Below, one piece after another: positions 1-7,200 of a DNA stretch of 13,566 bases. Location: positions 1 through 13,566 of the forward strand of contig SKNL01000133.1 in the NCBI GenBank assembly GCA_007120555.1, in the 5' to 3' direction. Every line of letters begins with the position of its first letter. Position 1 is the first letter of the stretch. This stretch comes from Balneolales bacterium (GTDB lineage Bacteria; Bacteroidota; Rhodothermia; Balneolales; Natronogracilivirgulaceae). The notes below the pieces were generated by a model. That model had not been told where the DNA came from, made no database searches, and saw only the letters and a list, made by a program, of their open reading frames with translations. The position numbers and the translations under genes are program-made.

Positions 1-1133
1 CTTACATCCAGGGCAACTTCCTTAACCAGGTCGCCTGGATTGGAATCTCCATTATTGCACTGGCAACCATACAGTTCACCAATCCACGCACTTTCCAGCA
101 GATTTCGTATGCGTTGTATGTAATCTGTATCATCCTGGCAATTGCAACTGTGATTTGGGGAGTGGAAGCCGGTGGTGCCCGCCGATGGCTGGTGGTTGGC
201 GGACTGCGTTTCCAGATCAGTGAAATGCTGAAACTGGCAACCATTCTTGCCGTAGCCAACTACCTGACGAGCAGGCGGGATATTTCGGCTGAACATATCG
301 GATCAGCCCTCGTTGCTGTTGTACTGATGACTATTCCGGCCATTATCATCATCCTGCAGAATGATACCGGAACCGCGTTGGTCCTGCTTGCCCTCATCCC
401 CGTCATGCTTTTCTGGTCCGGATTGCCTTACGGGATTTCTCTCTTTCTGATCTCTCCTGCTATTGTCGCGTATTTTGCGGTTATCAACTGGCAGCTTGGG
501 GTTGCAGCAACAATTGTGCTTACAATCGCTGTCTTTTTCATTCAAAAGAGACCCTGGCTGACCGGTTCTGCTTTCATTGTGGGCAATCTGGTGGTCGTCG
601 GGGTTCAGGTGGCCCTGTATCAGATCCTCAAACCGCACCAACAGTCACGGATCGAGGCATTTGTCAATCCGGCCCTCGACCCGCAAGGTGCAGGCTGGAA
701 TGTGCTTCAGGCCAAGACGGCTATCGGCTCGGGTGGATTTTGGGGCAAGGGCTTTCTTGAGGGCACGCAGACTCAGTTGCGCTTCCTTCCCGAGCAATGG
801 ACTGACTTCATATTCCCGGTGATTGCAGAAGAGTTCGGTTTTATCGGTGCCGGTTTGCTGCTGCTCGTTTTCACCATCCTGCTGCTGCGTCTGCTCAGCA
901 ATGCTGGAGAACACCGGCATCCGTTTGCCCAGCTTGTTATCGTTGGTGTTGCTATGACCTTTTTCGTCCACCTTCTTATCAATCTGGGCAGTGCCATGGG
1001 GCTCTTTCCCGTCATCGGCCTTCCACTTCCTTTTGTAAGCTACGGTGGGTCTGCCTTTCTCTCCTATTCCATCATGCTGGCTATTTGTATCAACTTCCAT
1101 TTCTTCAAACGGGAATTCAGCATCTACTCTTGA
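1..1133 (+). CDS. rodA: RodA, elongasome peptidoglycan glycosyltransferase (5' end missing)
   Basis: SEDS-family polytopic inner-membrane protein that polymerises lipid II into glycan strands during lateral wall growth, normally with a class B PBP2 partner. The reading frame is open from base 3, so the true start lies left of the window, probably a few dozen codons away. About ten hydrophobic segments are visible. Family motifs in order are GARRWLVVGG with FQISE (usually FQPSE), LQNDTGTAL, GSGGFWGKGFLEGTQTQ, then LPEQWTDFIF, IAEEFGFIGAG and the C-terminal LPLPFVSYGGSAF. The Asp of the TDFIF motif (codon 804-806) matches the residue regarded as essential in RodA/FtsW. The KGFLEGTQTQLRFLPEQ context separates RodA from FtsW. 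The stop is TGA at 1131-1133. The gene converges on the minus-strand rnhB. A PBP2 gene would be expected upstream but is outside the window. Confidence 0.95.
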   Translation, partial: YIQGNFLNQVAWIGISIIALATIQFTNPRTFQQISYALYVICIILAIATVIWGVEAGGARRWLVVGGLRFQISEMLKLATILAVANYLTSRRDISAEHIGSALVAVVLMTIPAIIIILQNDTGTALVLLALIPVMLFWSGLPYGISLFLISPAIVAYFAVINWQLGVAATIVLTIAVFFIQKRPWLTGSAFIVGNLVVVGVQVALYQILKPHQQSRIEAFVNPALDPQGAGWNVLQAKTAIGSGGFWGKGFLEGTQTQLRFLPEQWTDFIFPVIAEEFGFIGAGLLLLVFTILLLRLLSNAGEHRHPFAQLVIVGVAMTFFVHLLINLGSAMGLFPVIGLPLPFVSYGGSAFLSYSIMLAICINFHFFKREFSIYS

Positions 1134-1210
1134 ACATCCCTTGCATGATACATAGCCCGGACAACAGTTCTATCCCGTGCGGTTTCGGGCCATCGACCTC
1201 GCCATTTCTT

Positions 1211-1284
1211 CTTGCCTCTCTGGTTCTTGCCTCTCTGGTTCTTGCCTCTCTGGTTCTTGCCTCTCTGGTTCTTGCCTTTCTGGT
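1211..1284. repeat. 15-bp tandem repeat (minisatellite) in the rodA/rnhB convergent gap
   Basis: Four perfect head-to-tail copies of CTTGCCTCTCTGGTT fill 1211-1270. A fifth, degenerate copy follows at 1271-1284, with one C-to-T change and one base missing, and then the start of another CTTGC at 1285. The array fills much of the 174-base gap between the rodA stop (1133) and the rnhB stop (1308-1310). The unit is not clearly palindromic and is too short, with no spacers, to be a CRISPR. Because 15 is a multiple of three, all frames stay open across it. The perfect copies suggest recent slippage, so copy number may vary between strains. No convincing terminator hairpin was found in the rest of the gap. 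Confidence 0.95.
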
Positions 1285-1307
1285 CTTGCGCGACCTGTAC
1301 TTTTATT

Positions 1308-1973
1308 TCAGGGTATGGGCGGCTGCAAACCATCCCTGTGATGATATATCCGGTCAGTCCCAAGCCGGAACGTAGTGCGATGATAGGGGGTAATCCCGAA
1401 TTTGCTCAGCGCCTCATAGTGGGATATTGTCGGATACCCCACGTTCCTGTCCCATCCGAACTCCGGGTATTCCCGATGCAAAACAGTCATGTATTCATCC
1501 CGGTACACTTTTGCCAGGATGGATGCAGCGCCGATACTGTAACTGAGGCTGTCTCCCTTGATCACTGTAAGAGACGGCATGAACAGGGAGGGGATTTCAC
1601 GGTTGCCGTCGATCAGCAGATAATCCGGCGGTGGATCCGTCTGGTTGACACACTTTTCCATTGCACGCAGGGATGCCTTCAGGATATTCAGTGTGTCAAT
1701 CTCCTCCCGGTCACACAAGGCGATGGTCCAGCAAATGCTTTTTTCCTTTATATGTCCGGCAATCTCCCTGCGCCTGGCGGCCTTGAGTGTTTTGCTGTCG
1801 GCGATTCCGGGGATCTCTGCATCAGGATCCAGTATAACTCCTGCAGCTACTACCGGTCCCGCCAGGCAGCCTCGTCCAACCTCATCCAGTCCCATTACCC
1901 TTTGGAAACCCTCATTCCAGAGTTTTTTTTCCAGAAGCAGGGGATCGGAATGATTCCCGGAGGATGTGTGCAT
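1308..1973 (-). CDS. rnhB: Ribonuclease HII
   Basis: Cytoplasmic endonuclease that cleaves RNA in RNA/DNA hybrids and starts removal of single ribonucleotides misincorporated in DNA. The 221-residue product is near the usual family length of about 200. The type 2 signature GLDEVGRGCLAGPVVAAG lies at residues 28-45. The four metal-binding carboxylates are visible as D30 and E31, D122 in LLIDGNR and D141 in IKGDS. SILAKVYRDE (151-160) and the C-terminal GITPYHRTTFR (193-203) are also family hallmarks. ATG start at 1971-1973; no Shine-Dalgarno is evident. It is the last gene of the minus-strand series, 25 bases after a skp gene, and converges with rodA. Shortly past its stop lies the 15-bp tandem repeat. 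Confidence 0.97.
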   Translation of the reverse strand: MHTSSGNHSDPLLLEKKLWNEGFQRVMGLDEVGRGCLAGPVVAAGVILDPDAEIPGIADSKTLKAARRREIAGHIKEKSICWTIALCDREEIDTLNILKASLRAMEKCVNQTDPPPDYLLIDGNREIPSLFMPSLTVIKGDSLSYSIGAASILAKVYRDEYMTVLHREYPEFGWDRNVGYPTISHYEALSKFGITPYHRTTFRLGTDRIYHHRDGLQPPIP

Positions 1974-1998
1974 CCGGCTATAAATTGGGGTGTACCTG

Positions 1999-2553
1999 TT
2001 ACATCAGGTCCAGTCGTTGCATGACTTCATCGGTGATGTCATAGTCGCGCTGGGCTCTTTCAGAAGCGTAAAGGATGATAAAATCCCCATTGTTTGTCAT
2101 GGTATTGAGAACAAACGTCAGATTTCGCTCCTTGGCGACGGCTTCAATGGCTCCCTGTATTTTGTCAAGCAGAGGTTCGATCAGTTCAAACTGACGTTCC
2201 TGTATTTCCTGCTGGAAATTCTGCTGAAATTCCTGGAGTTCAAGATTGAGGGAGGCAAGCCGTTCTTCTTCACGGCGTCTTGCCTCATCGGAAATGACAG
2301 CCATTTTCTGTTGATATTCCTCCACTTCCCTGCGGAAGGTGGCTTCTTTTTCTGCAAACTCCTGCCGTTTGCGATCGATGAAGTTCTGAAGGCGGCGCTC
2401 TATGGCAGCCATCTCAGGCATGCTTCTCATGATTGTTTGCGGATCGACATAGCCGATCGTCAGTTCGTTCTGCTCCTGGGCCTGAGTTTTTTCAACAGGA
2501 AGGGCAAATCCGATAAAAAGGAAACATCCGAGAATAATCCAAGCTTTTTTCAT
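1999..2553 (-). CDS. skp: Skp/OmpH-family periplasmic chaperone, paralogue C (third in transcription order)
   Basis: Periplasmic holdase chaperone that escorts unfolded outer-membrane proteins towards the BAM complex. The 184-residue product has a signal peptide: MKK, a hydrophobic stretch, and probable cleavage near the TQAQ at residues 23-26. The conserved start of the mature domain follows (IGYVDPQTIM, about 33-42). A long charged Glu/Gln/Arg-rich region, about residues 45-130, should form the coiled-coil tentacles typical of Skp. The C-terminal strand-forming part includes LTFVLN and FIILYAS. It shares its layout and motifs (GYxDPQ, AIERxL, EEFQ, QRQxEL) with the next gene upstream and clearly looks like its duplicate. 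ATG start; 24 nt downstream of paralogue B and 25 nt before rnhB. No Shine-Dalgarno seen. Confidence 0.9.
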   Translation of the reverse strand: MKKAWIILGCFLFIGFALPVEKTQAQEQNELTIGYVDPQTIMRSMPEMAAIERRLQNFIDRKRQEFAEKEATFRREVEEYQQKMAVISDEARRREEERLASLNLELQEFQQNFQQEIQERQFELIEPLLDKIQGAIEAVAKERNLTFVLNTMTNNGDFIILYASERAQRDYDITDEVMQRLDLM

Positions 2554-2577
2554 TGTAATGGTATGTCTGCTTAATGG

Positions 2578-3105
2578 TTATTGTAACATTCTTGCGATGA
2601 CCTTGTCGGTCAGGTTGAGATTCTCCTTGCCATCGTCCGAAATGAACAGAAGGAACATTTCTCCTTCGCTTGTTGCTTCATTGAGGACATAGTCCAGATT
2701 CATTTCTGCGGCAAGGGACTCGATAACGATATTCATTTCCTGCAATATGGGGCCTAACAGTTCGGCCTGGCGCTGTTCCAGTTCCCGTTGCACTCTCATT
2801 TGAAACTCTTCCAGTTCCCGGTCCCGGGTTTGCAGTTCCTGCTGCCGGCGTCTGGTTTCCTGTTCAGAAAGATTTGGGGCTTCTTGCTGGAATCTTGCCA
2901 GCATATTCTGGAGCTCTATAGCTTTTTCTTCAAATTCTGATTCTCTGCTGTCCAGAAACCTGTTAAGCTGTCGTTCAATGGCCTCTTTTTCGGGGAGGTT
3001 GTCTAAAACCACTTGCGGATCCATGTAACCCACCCTCATCTGAGCGCTTGCAGCAAGAGTAAGTCCAAACAGAAGAATAATGGTTGTTGTGAAATACTTC
3101 ATCAT
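2578..3105 (-). CDS. skp: Skp/OmpH-family periplasmic chaperone, paralogue B (second in transcription order)
   Basis: Second of three consecutive Skp-like chaperones, 175 residues. The signal peptide starts MMKYFTTTI, and the likely cleavage site follows LAASAQ at about residues 17-22. The mature protein opens with MRVGYMDPQVVLDNLPEKEA. A Glu/Gln/Arg-rich helical region of roughly 90 residues then suggests coiled-coil arms. The C-terminal part holds LDYVLNEATSEGEMFLLFIS. Two adjacent ATG codons are possible starts (3103-3105 and 3100-3102); the first is used here. It is separated from paralogue A by 114 bases, the widest gap in this cluster, where a weak promoter candidate sits, so paralogues B and C and rnhB may have their own transcript. 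Most similar by eye to paralogue C. Confidence 0.9.
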   Translation of the reverse strand: MMKYFTTTIILLFGLTLAASAQMRVGYMDPQVVLDNLPEKEAIERQLNRFLDSRESEFEEKAIELQNMLARFQQEAPNLSEQETRRRQQELQTRDRELEEFQMRVQRELEQRQAELLGPILQEMNIVIESLAAEMNLDYVLNEATSEGEMFLLFISDDGKENLNLTDKVIARMLQ

Positions 3106-3135
3106 AATGTGTTTGCAGTTAACGTAAAAAGTCTG

Positions 3136-3167
3136 ATAAGATAAGGTGAATACAAGTGCTTTTGCAA
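3136..3167 (-). promoter_or_regulatory. Weak candidate promoter upstream of skp paralogue B
   Basis: On the minus strand, TTGCAA (3167-3162) is followed after 18 bases by TATCTT (3143-3138), about 30 bases before the ATG of paralogue B. Both boxes match a sigma-70 consensus only partly, and the alternative Bacteroidota-type box TAnnTTTG is not matched. The first box lies in the 10-base palindrome TTTTGCAAAA (3160-3169). The main support is the position in a 114-base gap within an otherwise tightly packed cluster. Transcript start mapping would decide. Confidence 0.25.
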
Positions 3168-3219
3168 AACGTCATATAAGAATACGAAAGTCCATACCCA
3201 ATAATTGTGCCGGTCGGAA

Positions 3220-3765
3220 TTAAAGCGAATCATCATCAAGGAAAATCCCCATTTCCTGCAGCACATCACGGCTGATATCCCAGCGTCTGCGCGAATAGAG
3301 GAACAAATAGTCTCCTGCCCGGTCAAAAACGTGATCAAAACTTTCTCTTTCCGCTACTTTTATGACTGCTTCAAGGATGCGCTGCTGCAGTGGTTCAAGC
3401 AGTTCTTCCTGCTGTCTGAAATAGTCGCCATCGGGACCAAAACGCCGGTTAATATACTGTTCCCGTTCACGGATCTTCTGATCGATTTCCTGCTGGCGCT
3501 GTCTTCTGATATCCGGTGTGAAAAGGATTTCGCGCGCCTCAAAATCCTGCCGCAGGCGTTCGATCTCCACCTGCATTTCATCAATTTCCTGTTTCCAGTT
3601 CTGTGCAATCGTCTCCAGCCGTTGCCGGATTCCCGTATACTCCGGTATTTCACGCATGATGACATCGGAATCGATATATCCGATTTTCTGCTGCGCGGTT
3701 GCGGAGGGCGCCGTAAAAAAGGCAACCGCAACTGGAAGGATGAGGATGGGCAAAAGTTTTTTCAT
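3220..3765 (-). CDS. skp: Skp/OmpH-family periplasmic chaperone, paralogue A (first after bamA)
   Basis: First and most divergent of the three Skp-like chaperones. The start chosen is the ATG at 3763-3765, 2 nt after the bamA stop, because it puts a proper signal peptide at the N terminus: MKKLLPILIL, then a hydrophobic core ending near SATAQQ at residues 21-26. An in-frame start 13 codons upstream would overlap bamA and spoil this. The product has 181 residues. The mature part opens with KIGYIDSDVIMREIPEY. A charged helical region follows, then a motif common in Bacteroidota OmpH proteins, RRFGPDGDYFRQQEELLEPL, and a C-terminal LFLYSRRRWDISRDVL. Its closeness to bamA suggests translational coupling and joint supply of BAM with its chaperone. 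Confidence 0.92.
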   Translation of the reverse strand: MKKLLPILILPVAVAFFTAPSATAQQKIGYIDSDVIMREIPEYTGIRQRLETIAQNWKQEIDEMQVEIERLRQDFEAREILFTPDIRRQRQQEIDQKIREREQYINRRFGPDGDYFRQQEELLEPLQQRILEAVIKVAERESFDHVFDRAGDYLFLYSRRRWDISRDVLQEMGIFLDDDSL

Positions 3766-3767
3766 GA

Positions 3768-6269
3768 TCAGAACGGGGCTCCAATGTTGAACAGGAACTG
3801 CCATTCATTGGCGTTCACACCGGGTGTTTCGAGACCATCGAAGCGGTAGCCGTAACTCAGGTCAATGAGACCGAGAATAGGCATGAAAATACGTGCGCCG
3901 AAACCTGCGGTGCGCTTGACGTTGAACGGATCAAATTCCTTGTATCCGAGGAACGCATTTCCAGCTTCGACAAATGCGTATGGGATAAGCTGTACCTGCT
4001 CGGTACTGACAAGGGGATATCTGAGTTCCGCCATATATTTGTTATATACGGTTCCGCCAATCTCTTCCCCATCGCGGTACGGTGAGATGGAGCCTTCAAA
4101 GCCACCGGGATACCCTCTCATATCGATATTCTCCCTGGTAAATACCTGTTGCTGCTGCAACGGGGTGCCACCAAGATAGAATCGCTGGAACTGGCTTCTG
4201 TTTGATTTGGAGAACCAGCTCATGTAACCAAACTCCATGCCGTATGTTGCAACAAGCTTGCCAACAACAGGAATGTGATACTGATAATCCATCCCCAATT
4301 TGAAATACTGGGAGAAACCCGGCAAATTTGGAGCGGCCTCTCCGCTGATGGAGAAGCGTGATCCCACATTCGGGGATATCGGATTGTCCGTTGAGTTGCG
4401 CTGCAATTCCTGGGAAATGGATATAATGCTTGCCTGGCCGCCGAGCAATCTTTCGAATCCGGTCACATCAAAGTACTGATAGCGCAGCCGTGTGACATGG
4501 CGGAAATAGTCATCCGGCCAGTTCAACCGTCTGCCGTAGGCAATGGAACCAGAAAACATCTCCTGCCGGGTTGTCGAGGATCCGAAGAATGTCCCCGTTC
4601 CACCCGAGAAGAGGCTGTAGGAGAGATTGATGCCAAACGAATTGGGCCTGCCCAGGAACCAGGGTTCCTGGAAGCCGAAACTGAAATGCTGATAGCCGCG
4701 GCCTGTCAGCTGCACACCCATGGAGAGCCGCTGTCCGTCACCGCTGGGCAGGGGGCGCCAGGCAGAGCCATTAAAGATATTCCGTGCAGAAAAGTTGTTG
4801 AAATTGACCCTTGCAGCCAGGATGAGTCCGAACTGGCGGCCGCCATACCCGCCGGAAAACTCGAAGTTGTCGGTACTCATGGACTCATCCAGATAGTAGA
4901 TGATATCCACTTCCTTATCCTCGTAGTCAACGTCAAGGTCGGGCTGAATGGCTTCCGGATTGAAATAGCCAAGCTGAGCAAGTTCGCGGATGGAACGGAT
5001 GATCGCCGAGCGGTTGTATCTGGAGCCGGGCAGGTTCCTCAGGGTACGCCGGACCACATCGTCATGGGTTTTGGTGTTGCCCATGAACTCTACCATGCGC
5101 ACTGTGGCGATATCATCTTCGATCATGAACAGGGTGATGTCCAGAGAATCCCCATCCACCCGCTCAAATTCGGGCTGCACATTGAAAAAGAGGTACCCGA
5201 TATTGTGGTACATGCTCGTGACATCGGTTTCATGCCGGTTCTGCCTGAGATTTTCTTCAAACTTTCTTTCATTGAAGACATCACCGGTGGCCATATCGAG
5301 TGCTGCCGATAGCTGTTCGCCGGTGTAAACGGTATTTCCCTCCCATTCGATGTTCCTGACCCGGTACTGCGGTCCTTCATCGATATTGAGATAGACGCCG
5401 ATGGACTGTTTGTCCCTTCTTCGGGAGTACACAAAGACCGAGTCTTCGGTAATCCTGGCATCGAGGAATCCGTTTTCACGGTAAAACGCCAGCAATTCTT
5501 CCTTTCCTTCTGCAAATTCTTCGTTGTTGTAGGTCTGCCGGCTGAAGACCCGCCACCACCTGTCCCGCTTGACATCCCCAATGTTTCTGCGGAGTCTGCG
5601 GTCGGAGAAACTTTCATTTCCTTCAAATTCGATGGTCCGTATCTGGATCCGTTCTCCCCTTTCTACATGGAAGGTGAGCGAGACGCGGTTGCGCAGCGTA
5701 TCGGTTTCGGAAGCCTCCGTCTCAACTGTTGTTCCACGATAACCGCGGTTTTCAAAGTACCTGAGTATGGTTTTTTCGGATTGTGCTTTCGCGGATTCGG
5801 TGACTGCAAACCCCCGTGACAGCGGAATCTTTCTTTCCAGATCCCTTCTTTGAGAACGCCGTACGCCCTCTATGGTGTATCGTTCCAGTCGCGGCTGTTC
5901 CGTCACTTCTATATCCAGGATTATTCCATCCCGTCCCACCTCACGCTTGTAGATTTTGACATCGGAAAACAGGCCCGTGTTATACAGTCTTTTGACAGCC
6001 TGGGAAATTTCGTCACCGGGAATCCGGATATTGTCTCCAACGGTCAGGTTGGTTGCGTTTACGATGAAGGTTTGGCTGTAAAATTGGCTCCCGGTAGCAG
6101 TGACTTCAATCAGCTCAAAGAGCCTTGGCTGCAATTCCATCGGGTTTTCCGGTCGGAAAACGGGCTTCTCTTCCGGCGTATCTGGGGCAGACTGCGCATG
6201 GAGCGTGGATACAGCTAAAAAGCTGAGGAGGGTTGCAGTTGCAACGGAGAATAATATGGTGCGGAGCAT
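3768..6269 (-). CDS. bamA: BamA, outer-membrane protein assembly factor
   Basis: Omp85-family core of the BAM complex, which folds and inserts beta-barrel proteins into the outer membrane. From the ATG at 6267-6269 the product has 833 residues and begins with a clear signal peptide (MLRTILFSVA, hydrophobic core, ending near LHAQ at 23-26). A TTG ten codons upstream (6299) is possible but less likely. Five POTRA repeats can be traced at about residues 51-126, 127-205, 206-299, 302-384 and 387-462. The 16-strand barrel follows, with the loop-6 motif MRGY (about 717-720) in the VRGF/Y position and RTAGFGARIFMP near the end. The last residue is Phe, as expected for a BAM substrate signal. It follows uppS after 59 nt and precedes three Skp genes, a functional cluster for outer-membrane biogenesis. 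Confidence 0.97.
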   Translation of the reverse strand: MLRTILFSVATATLLSFLAVSTLHAQSAPDTPEEKPVFRPENPMELQPRLFELIEVTATGSQFYSQTFIVNATNLTVGDNIRIPGDEISQAVKRLYNTGLFSDVKIYKREVGRDGIILDIEVTEQPRLERYTIEGVRRSQRRDLERKIPLSRGFAVTESAKAQSEKTILRYFENRGYRGTTVETEASETDTLRNRVSLTFHVERGERIQIRTIEFEGNESFSDRRLRRNIGDVKRDRWWRVFSRQTYNNEEFAEGKEELLAFYRENGFLDARITEDSVFVYSRRRDKQSIGVYLNIDEGPQYRVRNIEWEGNTVYTGEQLSAALDMATGDVFNERKFEENLRQNRHETDVTSMYHNIGYLFFNVQPEFERVDGDSLDITLFMIEDDIATVRMVEFMGNTKTHDDVVRRTLRNLPGSRYNRSAIIRSIRELAQLGYFNPEAIQPDLDVDYEDKEVDIIYYLDESMSTDNFEFSGGYGGRQFGLILAARVNFNNFSARNIFNGSAWRPLPSGDGQRLSMGVQLTGRGYQHFSFGFQEPWFLGRPNSFGINLSYSLFSGGTGTFFGSSTTRQEMFSGSIAYGRRLNWPDDYFRHVTRLRYQYFDVTGFERLLGGQASIISISQELQRNSTDNPISPNVGSRFSISGEAAPNLPGFSQYFKLGMDYQYHIPVVGKLVATYGMEFGYMSWFSKSNRSQFQRFYLGGTPLQQQQVFTRENIDMRGYPGGFEGSISPYRDGEEIGGTVYNKYMAELRYPLVSTEQVQLIPYAFVEAGNAFLGYKEFDPFNVKRTAGFGARIFMPILGLIDLSYGYRFDGLETPGVNANEWQFLFNIGAPF

Positions 6270-6328
6270 GGAAAACACGGTATAAGAACGTCTTGTCAAA
6301 ATCTTTATTTCTGATTGCTGGTATTTTA

Positions 6329-7144
6329 TTATCTGATGGCTAAAGGTGATTCCTCGAGTTCAACATGAGAGGAAACCTTGCCAAATCGACGCTCTCTGTT
6401 TTGATAGGATTCAACGGCCTGGTACAGTTCCTTCCTGCGGAAATCCGGCCAGTATGTTTTGGTGACATAGAGTTCGGAGTAGGCTGATTGCCAGAGCAGG
6501 AAGTTACTCAACCGGAATTCGCCGCTGGTCCTGACGATCAGATCGGGGTCGGGGATATGGGCTGTGGCAAGATGGTCTGCTATGGTTTCGTTGGTGATCT
6601 CATCTGGACACAGGGCACCATCCTTGACTTTCTGGGATATCCGGCTCACGGCCTGACGGATATCCCATCTGCCGGAGTAGCTGAGCGCCAGGCACAATTC
6701 CATCCGCTTGTTATCGGCGGTAAGTGAAATGGCCTCTTCGAGTTCATGCCGGCAAGTCGGCGGAAGACGGTCGATTTCCCCGATGGATGTCAGTTTAATA
6801 TCATTTTCGTGGAGTTTTCGGGTTTCCGATCGCAATGACTGAACGAGCAGTTTCATCAGACCGCTTATCTCACCCTTTGGACGCCCCCAGTTTTCGGTTG
6901 AAAAAGCGTACAGAGTCAGATGCCGGATTCCCAGCTGCCCGCAAGCTTCCACGATATCCTTCACAGAATCCACCCCGGCTTTATGGCCGGCAATACGGAC
7001 GCTTCCCCGGCTTTTCGCCCATCTGCCGTTTCCATCCATGATGACGGCGATATGGCAGGGGATCTCGCCCCTGTTCCGGAGAAATTCCTGTTTCTCCTTG
7101 TCTTCAGGGGATTGCTGTTGTGTTGTAGGCTCTTCGATATTCAA
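6329..7144 (-). CDS. uppS: Isoprenyl transferase (undecaprenyl diphosphate synthase), TTG start
   Basis: Cytoplasmic cis-prenyltransferase that condenses isopentenyl diphosphate units onto farnesyl diphosphate to make undecaprenyl diphosphate, the lipid carrier for peptidoglycan and O-antigen precursors. The 271-residue product shows HIAVIMDGNGRWA (31-43) with catalytic D37, HKAG (54-57), LTLYAFSTENWGRP (77-89) and RTSGEFRLSNFLLWQSAYSE (205-224), which holds the metal- and diphosphate-binding residues. No ATG or GTG occurs between the upstream in-frame stop and the conserved MDGNGRW motif, so TTG at 7142-7144 is the best start; no Shine-Dalgarno precedes it. The 56-nt gap from ribH contains a T-run and short repeats that may affect expression. 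The uppS-bamA neighbourhood is conserved in Bacteroidota. Confidence 0.95.
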   Translation of the reverse strand: MNIEEPTTQQQSPEDKEKQEFLRNRGEIPCHIAVIMDGNGRWAKSRGSVRIAGHKAGVDSVKDIVEACGQLGIRHLTLYAFSTENWGRPKGEISGLMKLLVQSLRSETRKLHENDIKLTSIGEIDRLPPTCRHELEEAISLTADNKRMELCLALSYSGRWDIRQAVSRISQKVKDGALCPDEITNETIADHLATAHIPDPDLIVRTSGEFRLSNFLLWQSAYSELYVTKTYWPDFRRKELYQAVESYQNRERRFGKVSSHVELEESPLAIR

Positions 7145-7146
7145 AG

Positions 7147-7176
7147 AAAAAAACGGTTAATAATGTGTTATCAAAC
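7147..7176 (-). terminator. Weak hairpin plus T-run between ribH and uppS
   Basis: Read on the minus strand, an imperfect inverted repeat (7176-7156; ATAA/TTAT inner stem, CACA loop, GTT/AAC outer stem with an internal mismatch) is followed after two bases by seven consecutive T (7153-7147). The layout resembles an intrinsic terminator or attenuator, but the stem is short and AT-rich. The T-run ends only a few bases before the uppS TTG start. Low confidence; it could equally be AT-rich leader sequence. Confidence 0.2.
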
Positions 7177-7200
7177 GGTATTGCGAATGCTGTTCCGGTC

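Noticed and set aside
1211..1284. Possible CRISPR array
   Set aside because: The repeats are 15 bp with no spacers and no cas genes are nearby, so this is a simple tandem repeat.
1212..2024. Open frame on the + strand with repeated PLWFL at its start
   Set aside because: The repeats come from the 15-bp minisatellite and the rest is antisense to rnhB. The hydrophobic repeat looks membrane-like only by chance.
4497..5312. Open frame of 271 codons on the + strand opposite bamA
   Set aside because: Antisense shadow of the POTRA and early barrel coding sequence; no motifs of its own.
6294..6299. Perfect TTGACA on the minus strand upstream of bamA as a promoter -35
   Set aside because: No -10 box lies at 16-18 bp; the only TATA-like match (TTATAC) is 8 bp away. 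It also coincides with the alternative TTG start.
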